A DNA stretch of 64,000 nt from Ceriagrion tenellum (taxonomy: Eukaryota > Arthropoda > Insecta > Odonata > Coenagrionidae): NCBI GenBank assembly GCA_963169105.1, contig OY720634.1, positions 114,426,430-114,490,429 on the forward strand, given 5' to 3'. Positions within the stretch are counted from its first letter, which is position 1; each line of letters starts with the position of its first letter. A model generated the notes under the pieces. It saw only the letters and a program-made list of their open reading frames with translations. It was not told the DNA's origin and ran no database searches. Shown here piece after piece: positions 36,790-50,190 of the stretch. The position numbers were made by a program, and so were the translations under genes.

Positions 36790-37000
36790 ACCCTTTCACT
36801 GAAGCTCGCGGCTTTTCTTCGTGTTTTCTTCTTTCGCGTATTCGATGAGTCATTGGTCTCAAATATTCGCGGCGTATTCGAAATGAGGACGAACTAGAGC
36901 GACAAAACACCTTTCTTTCACATACCTATTCGTTATCATCCAATATTTATGCAATATCGTCAGAGTCTTCTCAACGGTGTGCGTCAGAGGACTGAATTTC
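36790..37000 (-). pseudogene. Diverged non-LTR reverse transcriptase fragment (C-terminal)
   Basis: On the minus strand the sequence encodes FSPLTHTVEKTLTILHKYWM.. and then VKERCFVALVRPHFEYAANI, followed by a stop where Trp is expected. Downstream in the same frame, EENTKKSREL resembles the helix normally rich in Lys/Gln/Arg. The pattern (F..H...V..K....L......I....VKE..Y..LVRPH.EYA..I) is that of CR1/L2-type LINE RTs just after the catalytic palm. Only about 70 residues remain, with in-frame stops, so it is a short relic. It is not the same LINE as the one at 20.4 kb, whose equivalent block reads YYALVKSLIRYG. Confidence 0.72.
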
Positions 37001-37300
37001 TTCCAAAACACGATACCGCTAAAAAATATTGATAGAACTTCGAGTGCTAATGGATGCAGCAATAAACATACATGCATAAAGTAATATAGAGTTTTAAATG
37101 CAAATTTTAACCACGCAAATATGATCAGTGTAGTGTAGGTACTTAGTAAACTATTTTTAAACGTTTCAAGTGCCATTATAATGGTCTTTAATCGTCTGTG
37201 GAAAAAAATGATACTTAAAAAGCCTGACCATTTGGTGAACCAGTCTATTCACGGGCAGAGTGGTAGTATAGTATAAAAAGGGAGAGCGTAGGAATACATG
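37001..37300. other. AT-rich sequence upstream of the RT relic
   Basis: The same minus-strand frame stays open up to 37176, but residues beyond about 37000 no longer resemble RT. I see nothing else here. Confidence 0.5.
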
Positions 37301-38080
37301 ACAGAGGAAAGGACTCGGAGGGAATGACGGGGTGAGGCCGCGCGACACATGGGATCTCAACCCTTCTTGCTCTGAGGGCGGAACACGCACCGAGCCGCCG
37401 CTTTGGTCCGAGTCCGCAGAGCGTTGTGAAGGGAGGAAGAGTGGGGGAGGAGGACATGGGACTAGGAGGTGGGGGGGCGTGGCCGATGGCGGAAGGAAAA
37501 AGGCGAGAGAGGGAGGAGGGAATATGAAGGTCGACTGCCGCCTTTATGTGTGTGACTTTCCATCCCCACGGCGGGGGAAAGGGAAGGCGGAGAGGGGCCG
37601 GGGGGAGGAACAGGACGGGGGGCAGACAAGGGATTAACAGAGGAGGGGAGATGATTTCCCTAAGGGTTACTCATATCTGAAGAGCAAGGCCTATCGTGAG
37701 GTGGCGAGAGAAGTGGGAGGAAAAAATACGAGGAGAAGTTGCGGCAAAGGGGATGGCAGTGGCGTTGCGCACAAGTGCGTATGTGTACGTTACGTTGAGG
37801 GAGAGTAAAGAGGTTATACATATATTTAAAGGTGAGCATGTGTGCTTGCTTTAGAGAAAGAAAGGGAAAGGGGAATCGCATGAACAGGACGATCCAAGGT
37901 TTTCAAGCTAGGTGGGGGTGCTTAAGGCTTGGGAGAGGGTATCTCATGCATTTGGTAGGCTGTAGGGGTGACAAAGGTCGTGGTGGGGACCGACGGGGAC
38001 GAAGTGAGATGGTGAGAGTTGAGAAGTTTATAAAGCGATGACGAGGGTAGAGAGAGAGAGATAGGGTCACGTTGAGTCAC
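37301..38080. other. Purine-rich island (plus strand)
   Basis: Strong G/A bias on the plus strand, especially 37425-37640 (G-rich) and 37690-38075, with a short balanced stretch at about 37530-37570. Open frames on both strands have low-complexity products. It ends in a short (GA)n tract near 38050. Confidence 0.6.
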
Positions 38081-40540
38081 GATGAGTGTTGAGGGTTTTA
38101 TATTCTATTACACATAAATTTAATTCCATGAATGCATACATGCAATGGTTATATACATATGGAGAGAGAAATATGTTTACTAAACGGTTAAGGAAAAAGT
38201 AACCGAAATGGAAGATTTTGGGAATAAAATTAAAAGATACGCGAATCTAGAAACAATTCTGACACATTGAGATGAAAGATTTGTCTGGTGGGTGGAAGAG
38301 GAGAAAAATGAGGATAAATAATAAAATATTTAATGACTGCAGATCATATGCGGTAAATTAAATAATATAGAATAGAGAAATACGGAGAAATAGAATGTAG
38401 GAAATTTGGACGGGGAGCTTCATGTAGAATACTTAAGAGATTAAATAGGGCTCTAATGTCCCAAGATTTTGAAGTTTTGAAGAAGAGTTTGATTACTGAT
38501 GTCGCTAGGACCATGCCTTAATCATACGTGAGTTGTTTCCAAGTTTACCTCATAGCTTATACCTACAAATGACACGATAATCATAGCAAATACCACATTG
38601 CGAAGAAACGGAGAATACTTGCTCAGGAGTAAGTTGCTCAGGAATACTGAGAAAACTGTTCCCATATGTTTCTAAAACGTACCAGTGGATACATTCGCGT
38701 ATATGTTTACAGCATGAAAGCAAAGTAGGATAACTGCCAAGAGAGGCACTCCAACGCGTAAATGATCAAGAACTGTATAATAATTAAAGCGGGGAAAGGA
38801 ATTTAATACGTTAGATTCTTGCGGACATTTCTTTTATTAAATGAACCTCGAATTTAGACTAAGGAAATGGTAAAAAAACAATAAAATGACGCTATGTTTA
38901 ATCCATTTAAGTAATCTGAATGCATCAATTCATGGTGAACCCAAAAAAGGCACGCCAGAAATATTTTATGATCAAAGATACTGAATCTCTTCATTTAACT
39001 GACATCCGTTCTCGCTAGAAGACAATTTCACTTCACACGATGGTCATTTGGGTACGTTCAACTCAAAACCAAAGAGTAACAGCGTAGTCCTTGAGCAGAA
39101 CAAAAGAGAAAAAATTCCAAAAGCACATTCAGTATTCATTAACTATCTACATATTGAATTTTCCTCCTTGAAGTATTAAAGCAAAGAGTACAAAGTGTTA
39201 CAATATGTTTACAAAATATTTTCTCCAAACGAACTTGTGTTTCAGGGTACCACTCAGACAAAGGTAGGGGTATATGGCGGTCACGGAAAAGATTATCTAT
39301 TATGCACACGGTCTGTCGTGTGCACCTACTTAAAGGAAGTTATTAATGTGCATAATTAATGATATGGAATTCCAAAACTTAAAAACATACATGTAAATGT
39401 GTATTTAACCTTACGGAACAAGAAAAACAAACTCGAGAAGGCCAAATTATGCTTCCTACCACAATAATTCTGCATCAAAAAAGGAAGATCAAAAAATTTA
39501 AATGCTCCACAGCCCTTGTACCGAGAGCCCAGGAACCTTCCCAAAGGGAGGCAGTGACAAGGAAAAGCCCTTTTAGGAGCGGCGTCGGCTGAATGAGAGA
39601 AGATAGCGATCCCGCGACATTATCCAGGGAGGATAAAAAACGGAACTAGCGGCCCGTTTTGTGATATGCCTTATGGGAAAAGATAGTTCGACAGTAATTT
39701 GCGAGTGGAAGAAACAGAAGAGATGGGGATAATTTGAAGTGGGGAATGCAGTGGACCAGAGGTTGAACTACCAGGGAAACAAAGCTGATAAAGATAAAAA
39801 GACTCATAAAAATTAGTAATAGAGAAGGATAATGGAATGAACGCTGGGAAGAGGAGGAAGGGCTGAGATACGTGTTGATTTAAAAGGAAAGATAATAGAA
39901 TCGCGGCACGGAGAGCGAAAGGGACAGAGCGAGCTGTAATGATTATAGAGGGAGCAATGGTCACTCTGCGAGACCTAGGAATGGTTGACTGATATTAGAG
40001 AGTGACACGGTAATAGAGTTGCCGGCATTTGAAAAGGGTGGCCGCCGTAAATGAGAAAGAAAACTGAATCGGTGGAGAGTCCGATTGCCGCATGCATTTG
40101 GGATGAATAAAAACTGATCACTGCGAGCATACGAAACGATAGATACGGATTGGCGTAATTCTAGTGACTTTCAACCAGAGTGAACAAAAAATTGCAATGG
40201 TGAGCGAGAGAAACATATCTCTTGAACGATTATGGCGTAGGTAAAGAGCAATGCTCTTTTAATTAACATGGAAAGTAACAGGACGCGACTTATCTTTAAT
40301 AAATTTAAGCTTTGAATAGGCCTGTGCTCCAAAAAAAGAACACTTCAAGAAGACTAATGCCAGGATATAGTTAAATTATGATGCTGTATTTCCAAAGTTA
40401 CCCAATTGTCGACCCGATCTTCAAAATAATACTTCCATTGAGATCATTGGCACAGTTTCCCCATGATGTCAGTTAAACGTTAGCAGTCAGATCGGAACTG
40501 GTGAATAAACAACCAATGAATCCAGTCGTCGAAGAAGAAC
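38081..40540. other. AT-rich non-coding stretch, no gene recognised
   Basis: AT-rich and mostly stop-dense. A GA-leaning segment lies at about 39700-40000. No RNA gene, repeat or protein motif was recognised. Confidence 0.6.
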
Positions 40541-40546
40541 AGCCAA

Positions 40547-40945
40547 ATGACATCATCTTGGATTCCAAATTTGACTTTGAGACGATTTTTTTTGAGACGA
40601 GACGAAAATTTCAGGCTCTATTCTGGAGAGATCAGCTGGACGCCATTTGTGTATCGGAGGATAAAAATGCATTCTGTTAAATCTACTGTAACTAAATTAC
40701 AGCTGGCCTTAAGCTGGTATTTGAACATGAATGACGGCGGCGAAGACATTCTACAAGATTTGACGATGGGATGCGGTTGTCAAGAGGTACGGAGAAATAT
40801 TGCAAAGCGATTTGAATTGACCAGATACAAAGTTACGGTAAAAATCAGTTTAATTAGCGTCTGGAGGGTGGGAAGCAGAAGTAAGAGGAAGAAAAAGAAG
40901 GAGAAAAAGAGGAAGCGGGGTCAACTTACTTATAAAGGAAAATAA
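40547..40945 (+). other. Open frame of 132 codons, uncertain
   Basis: A plus-strand ATG frame that stays open through mixed-composition sequence and ends in a lysine-rich tail (KRKKKKEKKRKRG) encoded by a GA-rich run. The middle contains a cysteine-rich TMGCGCQEV segment. I recognise no family and see no splice or promoter context, so it may be chance. Confidence 0.25.
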
Positions 40946-43900
40946 GTGATAAGATGAAAGGGGCTTAGATGGGAAAAATGCAAGAAAGTTAACGTAAATT
41001 GCCATGACGTCCAACTCAAATGCCTCGGATAGGTAACGTCAACAAGTAAAAGTATGATCAACCAGTTATTTATGCAAGAGTTGAGTGGTTTGGAACAAAC
41101 ATAATTCCAAGTTTGTCGGTAACAAAGCAAGTGCAGTGGGCCAGAAGATTAAAATCAAATGAGTAGAAACAGAAATACTCTCTTTAATTTAAAAATCATA
41201 TAAGCAAAAAACTCTTACAAGTTTTAAATAGTAAAGTGCCGACTAAGATTGTGAACCAAAGAAGGTATGAGAAATATCTGAAAGAAGTTCAACTACGTTT
41301 ATTGTCATTGCAAAATGACCTTGGCTGCATTTCAAATACAAAATAATACATAATTTATTTGGCATACGTAGATTAAATGAATTCTTGTTCTCACATACTC
41401 GCATACTAATCTAAAATTCCAGCAAAACCTGCTTTCGATTATCGTCAACACATAAGGACGTCACACGAATTGGACATTTGTCGAACAAATACTGGGAGCA
41501 AGTAACATCTAACTAATTCTGCCTTAGAGTTTATAAGACATCATTAATTAAGGTAAATAAAATTTGAATCAAATAATAAAAACCATTTCACATTCACCCC
41601 TCGTAAGAAGGGACCATAACAATAGCTTAATTCCATTTATTTAGAATAATTTCTCTAGTATGAGGTGTCTAGCAATCCCATCAATGAAGATTTGAAAGAG
41701 TAAATTTCCTACGAAAACAGCAACGCAGAAATTCAGGAAAACTAATGATTTTTCTTCATACAATTAGCTTATGTGTAACCAAAAGTTGACACCCAAGCCA
41801 AATCGGGATTCATCATGGTGTGACTCCCTCACGCCATTTTCATTTTAGGAGAGTAATTTTCCAGCCGACATTATTTAATTTTGAAGAGTAAAATGTTGCC
41901 AACGGTTTCTATAATGTAGATGCAAGCAAAATAAGGTAATATGCTACGATATTGGGGCAAGTGCTTCAAGGTATTTTGTTCACAGCAGCGGTCATAAAAA
42001 TACTAATTGAAAATAAGGCCCAAGAACACACAGTACCCAAAATGAATATTACTCTAAGATCGTTCAAAGAAAGTCCACAATTGCAGATAGTAGCCCAGAG
42101 AAAAGTACAGGAAGAATAAAATACGCTTATTTTTACAAATTGTATATCTCAGCTCATTAGCAATGGATAGCAGGAACTAAATAAAAAAATATGTCTAGCA
42201 TTTTTCAGATGGAACATATGTAATATAAAAAAATCGTGTCAAACCTCTTGCGTTATGTTATTAAATCGAAAGATCAAAGTTGGTAGCTGATGAAAAATAG
42301 CAATGGCTGAAAATACTAATTCGAAGAGAGTCGTTGAAATGAAAATAAGCCTTTGGAGTAGAATGAGAGGGCCGTGTATTTACGTCAACTCACTCCGTAA
42401 ATGACGACGTTAAAAAATAAGCGTCACTACACAGACAACGGGATGGAAAAGAGGATTGTCCCGGAACAGTAGCGTTTGCATAGGCACCTGTACTGAAGGG
42501 AAGAGAATTTAGAGAGCAGAAAAAACTAGGCGATGCTCCGGAAGGATGAGGATACGTTGAGCGTACAGCTTAAGGAGTTAGAGGAAGGTGTTGATGGGAT
42601 GAGCATACACATTCGAGTTTGTGTTAGTGTGTGTTCGTGAGAGAGTGTTTACCGAGTATCGATTGCAGTGAATAACTCTTCTCATGTTTGTGGACTTCGG
42701 CGGCATTAAGACGGATTGGGAAAGCGAGGCTCTCGATATGAATCCCCCTGTATCCCTCCTGTGTCGCCTCCACCCCTCCCACACACGGGACTCTCCTCAG
42801 CTCGATAGAAAACGTTTGCTCAATCCCTACCTCCATATTTTCACTTCCTACTCACTACCTTGGTCTAGAATACGCCTTTAACATTTCTCCAGGTATCTTC
42901 TCCTCAAAATATTAAAACTAAAAAATATTATTATAAATAATCGGTTAATGCACGCCAATCTTGAATTCCAGGATTTGTTAATTCCTTCCGTGCATGGTGC
43001 TGATTTTTTTTCGATACATAAGGAATGAAGAATTTATTGATTCTATGAACTTATCGGTAGAGCAGAACAGGATATTCCTGATTTATCATTCTACAGCTAA
43101 TTCTTAGAATTGAATACAACACGTGGCCGTTAACAGGCAGCTCACCCTAGAGTCACCCAACCCCTCTTAATCTTACTATCTTATCTAACTTATCTTCTCA
43201 AGCTTCTTGCAAATTTAGTTTCATTTGACGACGTACACAGCACAATAACACCCCCTCTATCCCTCTCCCTCCCTCTTTCCCCATCAAAAGTCACTTAACT
43301 CTCAAGATGAAAAAATGTCTCTCATATGCTCTTAATTACTTTAACTCAAAATATCTATTCGTTCACTTACAACCTTCATGTTTCAACTCGGCTGCGCAGA
43401 TATCCCAGTTTGTTCCTAAAACATTGTCTGTCGCATACATTAGTTACAATTTTTTCATATCAACCCTACCTTTAATCATTTTGAAGCACACAATTTCTAC
43501 AGTAGGGCAAATGGTAGTTAGTTCTAAAGCACGCACTTATGAACATTTTAGCAAGAGCTTTCGCTCTTCATTCACGAAGATGTCTGTCGAAAATTCCTAC
43601 ACTATCTCTCATTATAGTATATACCCTCTGTCCTTCCTAAGCCGCGATCATTTCCTTGCTATTTAAATCTGCATCTCGACGTCGTCCCTCGCCCAACTGT
43701 AATGCCTCTGTAATTGATCAAAGGAGGGAGCGGTGATCGCTTCCCATGTCAATTTTAGGCAAAGAGGGCACGGCACACTTTCGCAAATAAAAGCAGCTAT
43801 AAACACTTCCTTGGCTTCAACTCTCCATATTTCAACCGTTCGATGTTTCATGATTCGGTCATGTCACGATTATTGTGTGGCAGGTGTAACCCCATGGGCA

Positions 43901-45289
43901 TGAAGTCTTCCGCTTACCTCATTTGCAAAGCTTAGTGGTTTCAGAGATGATAACAAATCTTGAAACATCATCAATTTTCATATATAGAGATAAATTTCAT
44001 TTTGTACAGGTTACCACTGTAAGACTTTGCGTCAAAAGTCAGCAAGAAAGTGCCTTCTTAGTAACTAATGCGACAACAGATGTGACTTAGTCAACGTGAT
44101 AGCTTACTTAAGTTGCTACAGCACTATCTCCGTCGACTGAATAAAGAGCCAACTAAAGTTAAATACCCAAACAGTAAAACGACTATACTGTAACGGCGAC
44201 TATATCTTCTCCTTATTCCATCTAAGGACGGTGCTCGACTTATGTGATCTTTGTTGGAAACCATCCATTTATTAACGAGAACTACCAAACATTTTGATTC
44301 TCAAGTAAATCACTGTTAAGAAAAGACAAACAAATTATCCAGATATCATCCATCAGTGCCTAGTTTAGGAGGTCAACTACCATGCCAGTACATAGATTAG
44401 CTCAGAATACCACAAAAGACACTCAGTAACATTATAATTTGAAACGTATGGCAGCCAATAAAGTATCTAATACAAAAAAATGCTGAAACGCAAAGGCCTT
44501 TTAAAGCAACCTTCTGAGAAGTGGTCCACAAGTTGTTTCCTTCAGGATTTTGACAGGATTTAAGGAGTGCCTCAGCACCCCCTTATTCTCATTTATCTTT
44601 CATCTTTTCTAACAACATACTCCTTTCAACGTTTGCGCAATGCTGGCAACACGCCCATGGGGCTTAAGTAGAGACGGGATCCATCCCACGCCACGAAATT
44701 TTCTAGGTCCTCATAAATTCCACCAACTTGCCGCTCCCCCAATACGCTCTAAAACTTTTGGATATAACGCATGGTATAAACTGGGGGAAAAATAGACCCA
44801 GTTAATTTCAGCAGCCGGTGTCGAAGGCACGGGAAAGAAATGCGGACAACAGGACCTCACAGACATTGAAACGTCTGGTAAAAGAATGGAGACAGAGAGA
44901 AAGCATAAATGGTCGTTTACTAATCCACAACATTTAAACTATTTTAAGGATAACGTATGTTGATTATTACGTATGAGAAAATGAATATATGATACACGAA
45001 AAGTATATTTGCTAGACGTTAGGTTAAGGCAAGGAAATACCTTAAGAGGCCACCCTTGAGTATGATGATTGAGCCTGAACATGAATATATTCAGTAAGCG
45101 ACAAATACTAGCATTCAGTTCTTAAGGTAGAGTTCATCAATTATTACGCCGAAAGATATATGAATCAAGAGTATCAAAAAATCGTCACGGAACAGCGAAT
45201 AGAGGTACGGTGATGCCGACATTTTTAGCAATGACGCTGCAAGCACCAACGATCCCTAGACGATGCAGTAAATATGACGACTCAAGTAT
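40946..45289. other. AT-rich non-coding stretch, no gene recognised
   Basis: AT-rich throughout, with a small CT-rich patch near 43240-43280. A 119-codon plus frame at 43307-43666 has no motif. I found no RNA gene, retroelement motif or repeat. Confidence 0.6.
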
Positions 45290-46190
45290 TTATTTCCAGG
45301 CGATAATGGCGCAAGTCCTGCATTGCCTCCGGTGGGAATGATTTTGTTCATAGAGACAGAGTAAAAGAGAACTCTGAGAGCCAACACTTGCGCAATAACT
45401 GTGCATCCACCTGAATCCCATGCGATCCGTAACAACGATTCGCATCAGGATTCCGACGCACGCAAACAGCATCATGTGCCAGCTTAGCGCAGGTGTAGGG
45501 CACTTCATTTGTTTTAATTTGTGTACTCGTTCCATTATTTTTTTGCACTCTGTCTAGGGCTCTACAAATCGATCCGATGAAGTGGAAAACGATCGCAAAA
45601 GCGGGGGAAGGGTATCCCCAGTGCGGATCGCCCGGGACCAAAGATGAAGCCATTACAGCGAGGAGAACGTCCGAGGCAGCTCGGATTAACCTACTAGAGA
45701 TATCCCCACGGGGTTTTAAATGATAAACGACCGCTGCCGACCGCCCAATTAGGCAATGAAAAAAACCGAGAGCATTTTTCCCTTTGAAAATCCGCCGGAA
45801 AGGGTAATTGAGACAGGAGGGTGAAGAGGGAGTTGGACTTCGGGGGAGACATAAGTGGGGGACAAGCGAGTCTGCGAGCGAAAAAAAGTAGTAAAGCAAG
45901 CAAAATGAATGTTGACCGCTCGCGCGTGCATGCATTCTGGGTTATAAGGGGCTTTTTGGCATTCCAGAGTGCAGCAGGCAACCAGCCCCTCCTCGCCCTC
46001 TATACTTTCTTCACTGCTGGGTGGGCAAGGATATGGGAACATGGGGAGGACGGAGAAAATATGCAGTAGCCCATCCTCTCGTCACAAAGCCTTCCACCCC
46101 TGTAACTTTCCCATCGCTCTTCATCGCCATAGCGACGGATTCGACGGCGTACGACCACGAATGACGTCACTCAACTCAACTGTCAATCAT
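45290..46190. other. GC-richer island with purine-to-pyrimidine switch
   Basis: Composition rises in GC from about 45540. The plus strand is GA-rich at about 45785-45905 and CT-rich at about 45980-46140. Multiple overlapping frames are open on both strands. No exon could be identified. Confidence 0.45.
45348..45935 (-). other. Longest open frame in the window (195 codons), uncertain
   Basis: A minus-strand ATG frame across the GC-richer island. The first third is serine/proline/leucine-rich and comes from pyrimidine-biased sequence. The later part has a mixed composition with several cysteines but no domain signature that I recognise. Other frames overlap it on the same strand and on the plus strand. 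In a GC-richer island a frame of this length can arise by chance, so I do not call a gene. Confidence 0.3.
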
Positions 46191-47480
46191 CCGTTTTAAA
46201 TCGTGTGATCACTATTCATTTTAGGCGATTTGGGGATGCTTGAAATTCTAAATATGAGCCTTACGTTTAAGTGGCTATTATTTCATTATTACGTCCTCAT
46301 ATTGCCCTATTTCCTATGGAACCCAATGGCTTGTGATTGAAGCGTTCACATTTCGAGATAAAATAACTGTGGTTAATTGACGGGTCACCAATTGGGCATA
46401 TATTGATTTAACTCGACCCGTAACTAATTCCCTCGATTCTCTGCCTAAGAAATAACAGCTGCGTTACGTAATGTCTCTGCACTAAGTGGCGGAGCAAGGA
46501 CGCAATGGCATCAAAATTACTTTTATTTTTTGGCTGATGAACAAAATAGCTTAAAAAGCCTAACAATCTTCTGGAACAAACAGGCTTGAAGTAATTCATT
46601 TATAGCATCCGAAGATGCCATTATTTAGAAAACATGGTAGAATTGAGATACCAATACGTTTACTCGTTGGATGCGCACGAGAAAAAAATTGATAATGATA
46701 CATTTATATGAACTATATCAATCCATTTCTCCATAAATTGTCCAAATTTGTCCAAAAGTAAAAACGTTGATCCAATAAGTTGATAATTTAAACTACAATA
46801 ACCGAAGTTTTCACTCAATTTTCACTCTCACATGAATGAAGCCTATATTCACGGATGAGGATCCGAATACCGTATTAACGATTTAAACGAGTCAATTGAC
46901 GAAGAAAACTTAACAGGAATTTGCCAAAACCAAGACATTATCCAATAATACACAACTGTTACTGGACAAAGGTAATTACAATGAGATAAAGTGTTTCAGT
47001 TATAAAATTTGCAGGACGCCAGAAAATATACGAATAAAAAGCAAGCATAAAGGTAGCAGGCGTATGGATTAAATGTCATGCCATAGGGCGTATATGGAAA
47101 TGAAGAAGGAATTCGAGTGGTGAAGTGGAAGGACTAGGGTATCAGTATTATCGCACAATAAAAATGTTCCAAGCCATACAATATGGATCAAAGGTAGAAA
47201 GCACGGCTTTTATAAGTGGCTTTGGCAAAAATGGGAGAGACGGAAGCATTTCATAAAACACTAACACTGGGATAAAAATAAACAACTGTGATTATACGTC
47301 GGGCGAAAATAGGTTAGGTTAATGACTGACTTCGAAGCTGAGCAACTCTCAACCAGTTATTTATTTAAGTATTCTACCAGCAGATAGGTAGGATTTTGGA
47401 CATTACTCACCTTAAAATCCCAATTTCTGGCGTTAATTTCCATTTTCTCTTTAGATGATCCACAATTACGTATATCCCTC
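46191..47480. other. AT-rich non-coding stretch, no gene recognised
   Basis: Stop-dense AT-rich sequence. Nothing recognised. Confidence 0.65.
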
Positions 47481-47760
47481 TTGATTCACTCAGTTCACCT
47501 CCCTGTTCTTATATCGTTCAGAATTGCTATTCTCCTCCTCGCTTCCCCAGTGATCTCCCTTTTATTAGCCTCTTCATCATTCTCTCTTTTCTCCGAACGT
47601 CCTCCATCTCTTCTGGCACCTTCAAACCTCAGCCACCAGCTTCTCCTCCTCTTAAACCATGTCAAATACCTCCTCGTTCGTCCTTCTCGCCATCCTTCTC
47701 CGCAACCACATCTCAAACGCTCACGTTTACGAACGTCATCCCTTCGCTATGAATAAGTCT
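47481..47760. other. Pyrimidine-rich patch
   Basis: The plus strand is rich in CT with repeated CTCCTC/CTTCTC words. Frames open on both strands encode low-complexity Ser/Leu/Pro or Arg/Glu/Gly sequence. Confidence 0.6.
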
Positions 47761-49140
47761 CCAACCCATATAGCGCCACGCTCCATGTTAGAGTTTTCAC
47801 TTGGACTTTCTTTACGTCTCTACTCATACCCCCTCATTAGTTCTCTTTTGAAAATGCTTCTTCAGCCATGGAAATTATACATCTTATGTTCCTATCATTA
47901 CATACATTCTCCTCCAAAATACTACCAAGGCATCCCATATCATTTTTGTCCCCTTAAGGTTTCCTACCCATTAAGGTTTCCTACCCTTAAGTTTCCTCTT
48001 TCTTTGGAGAAATTATATTTAAAGAGATCAGGGATTTAATTAAACATTTTTTGTGTTTATTACGTAAGGTCCTCGTAAAAATCTATTAATAAGAAACTAG
48101 TGTGCGTGGTCCTTCCTTCTACAAGGTACCGGTTTAGAAATACGAGTAAAGTTAACATGAAGGCCTGCGAAAGTTGTTTTTTTAAAATTTATTATTAACC
48201 TTATGCATGTAAAGCATCACTTACCGTTCCCATTACAATAAGATTTAAATGGACTGGTTAAAACACAAGAGTGGGAAATTATTTTAAAAAACCGACCGGT
48301 CTTACGATAAACGTTTTTCAGTATGTTTACCGATTTTACGCTAAATGATTAAATTTGATCTCATATATTTGATTTTACAATCTCATGCATAATATTTCAG
48401 CTAAAATAAAATCTGACAACAATTATTGTAATCTTCAAAAATTGAGAAGTATGGTTAATAACCTCCTGAAATTTATGAGTAATTGTACACAGTTGTAGCA
48501 CTTTAAAAGTAATTATTCCTTAGTTTACTGAACAAGTTGAGGACCGCATTTTCCTAAACCTTCTGGAGGAGCTAAACTGAGACTAGATACATGAATTCTG
48601 AAGCTAAAATAGTTTAAACTACATTATGTCTTTAAATGTGGAATATGGAGATCAATCATCGCAAATAAGAACCATAAATCAGATATAAATCAAATTAGAA
48701 ACTAGAGAGTTACAGATATTTAAAATTTTCCGAGAAGTTTTATAGGAGCTGAGTTGTTCGCAAAAACTCACGCGAAATTAATACTCAAAAACCTCTATTC
48801 ACATTGACTTTCAAATGACTCGGGTGTGGGTGACAGCAGCAATAAAGCTTAGCTCCTGGGATAGAGCATATACTATAAAACTATTCTACAAATACATTCT
48901 GTCACTCATCCATTCATTCATTCTCTAAGCTGTAGCTTTTATGTATTTCCCAGTCTGAAGCTGAATCTAAGAGGTTAAAAATTCTTTTCATTAGTCGTTT
49001 ATCTTTACTTATTTTTTTATCAATCAAACAGGCCCATTCCAAGTCTCCTGACTCAGCGGAACCGTAATCTTTTAAACCCGCCAGTATACATCCCAGGAAA
49101 ATAACTCCCCATCGGCATCTTAAGCAGTTAACTCAATTTC
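47761..49140. other. AT-rich non-coding stretch, no gene recognised
   Basis: AT-rich, with a small tandem repeat at 47954-47997. No protein motif or RNA gene seen. Confidence 0.6.
47954..47997. repeat. Short tandem repeat, about 17-base period
   Basis: TTAAGGTTTCCTACCCA, TTAAGGTTTCCTACCC and a degenerate TTAAGTTTCCT follow one another directly, giving about 2.6 copies. Confidence 0.8.
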
Positions 49141-50190
49141 TGTTTCCTTCTCCCGTTCGCCCTCGCTCCCTCACGATTTGAGTCCATTCTTATCTGGTGG
49201 GGTTGGGTTGTCTCCACTCATTGTTTCAATTCCAGCTTTACCAGTTTCCCAGCCTCCAAGTTCTTCCCCTCCTACCTCAGTCATGGTTGCGATAAGCAAG
49301 CGCGCCCGCGTACAACCACGTGTTTATTTATTTATCCATTCCCTTCAATCACCCAAACTGCACCCGACCCTTCTCGTAAAACGGCTGTATCATTCGCTCA
49401 TACACGCGCCGGCAGGCCGCCCTCCTCCCATCATTAAGCGCACCACCGTATCGTCAACTATGGCCCTCCATACTTCGTTCTGGTTTCCACATTCACTCCT
49501 CACCCCATCTACTCTCTCTACTCTCTCATCCATCACATAACGCCAACCATGCCAATTTTTCCAATACTTACAATTTCCGTAAAACATTGGCAAGGACGTA
49601 CTTGATTATAATTCAAGGGTAACGATAATTTAGTTCTAAAACGACTTGATGTGGACGAGTCTTTTCCTGGCTGGTATCACTATGTAAATGCCAATAAAAC
49701 AAGAAAATAGTCTCACGCATTATTTTCCTCGATCTTTTTTATTAATTATGTTATAGATATTACTTATTGTATATCATAGTCTGGACAAAGAGTATTCATT
49801 GGTAGACCAACTGTCGCGTAGACTTTCTCTCGAAATATCCTCTCCTCATCCTTCCTCCCTCCTAAGACATTCCAACAATACATCCCATTCTCCCACTCAC
49901 CCAGTTCGCACGTCAAACAACCCCCTTCCCCTCCTGACCCTCACAGCTCCTCCTCTTGCGGTCAAGGCCTACCCTCCATCCTCATCCGCCATCACTCACG
50001 CCTATGGTATCTCGGGAGTGCATACCGCTCCATCTCCCTCCCCATCTCAATCTGTCTCTCTCTGTCCCTCTTTACTCTCTCTTCAACACTGTCCACCAGC
50101 CCAACTGCTCCCTCGAGGCGGCGAAAAGGAGTAGGGGGTAGGGAGAGAGAGAGACGAGATAGGACGAGAAGCAATGGGATATGATAGGAC
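49141..50190. other. Pyrimidine-rich islands ending in a switch to purines
   Basis: CT-rich at about 49140-49300 and 49440-49540, then an AT-rich gap at about 49550-49830, then CT-rich at 49830-50108. It switches abruptly to GA-rich at 50110-50175, including a (GA)n run near 50141-50156. Open frames of 111-120 codons here have proline/serine-rich low-complexity products and are not called as genes. Confidence 0.5.

Noticed and set aside
45348..45935. 195-codon minus-strand frame as a novel gene
   Set aside because: It lies in GC-richer, strand-biased sequence with several other overlapping open frames and has no domain, signal peptide or splice context.
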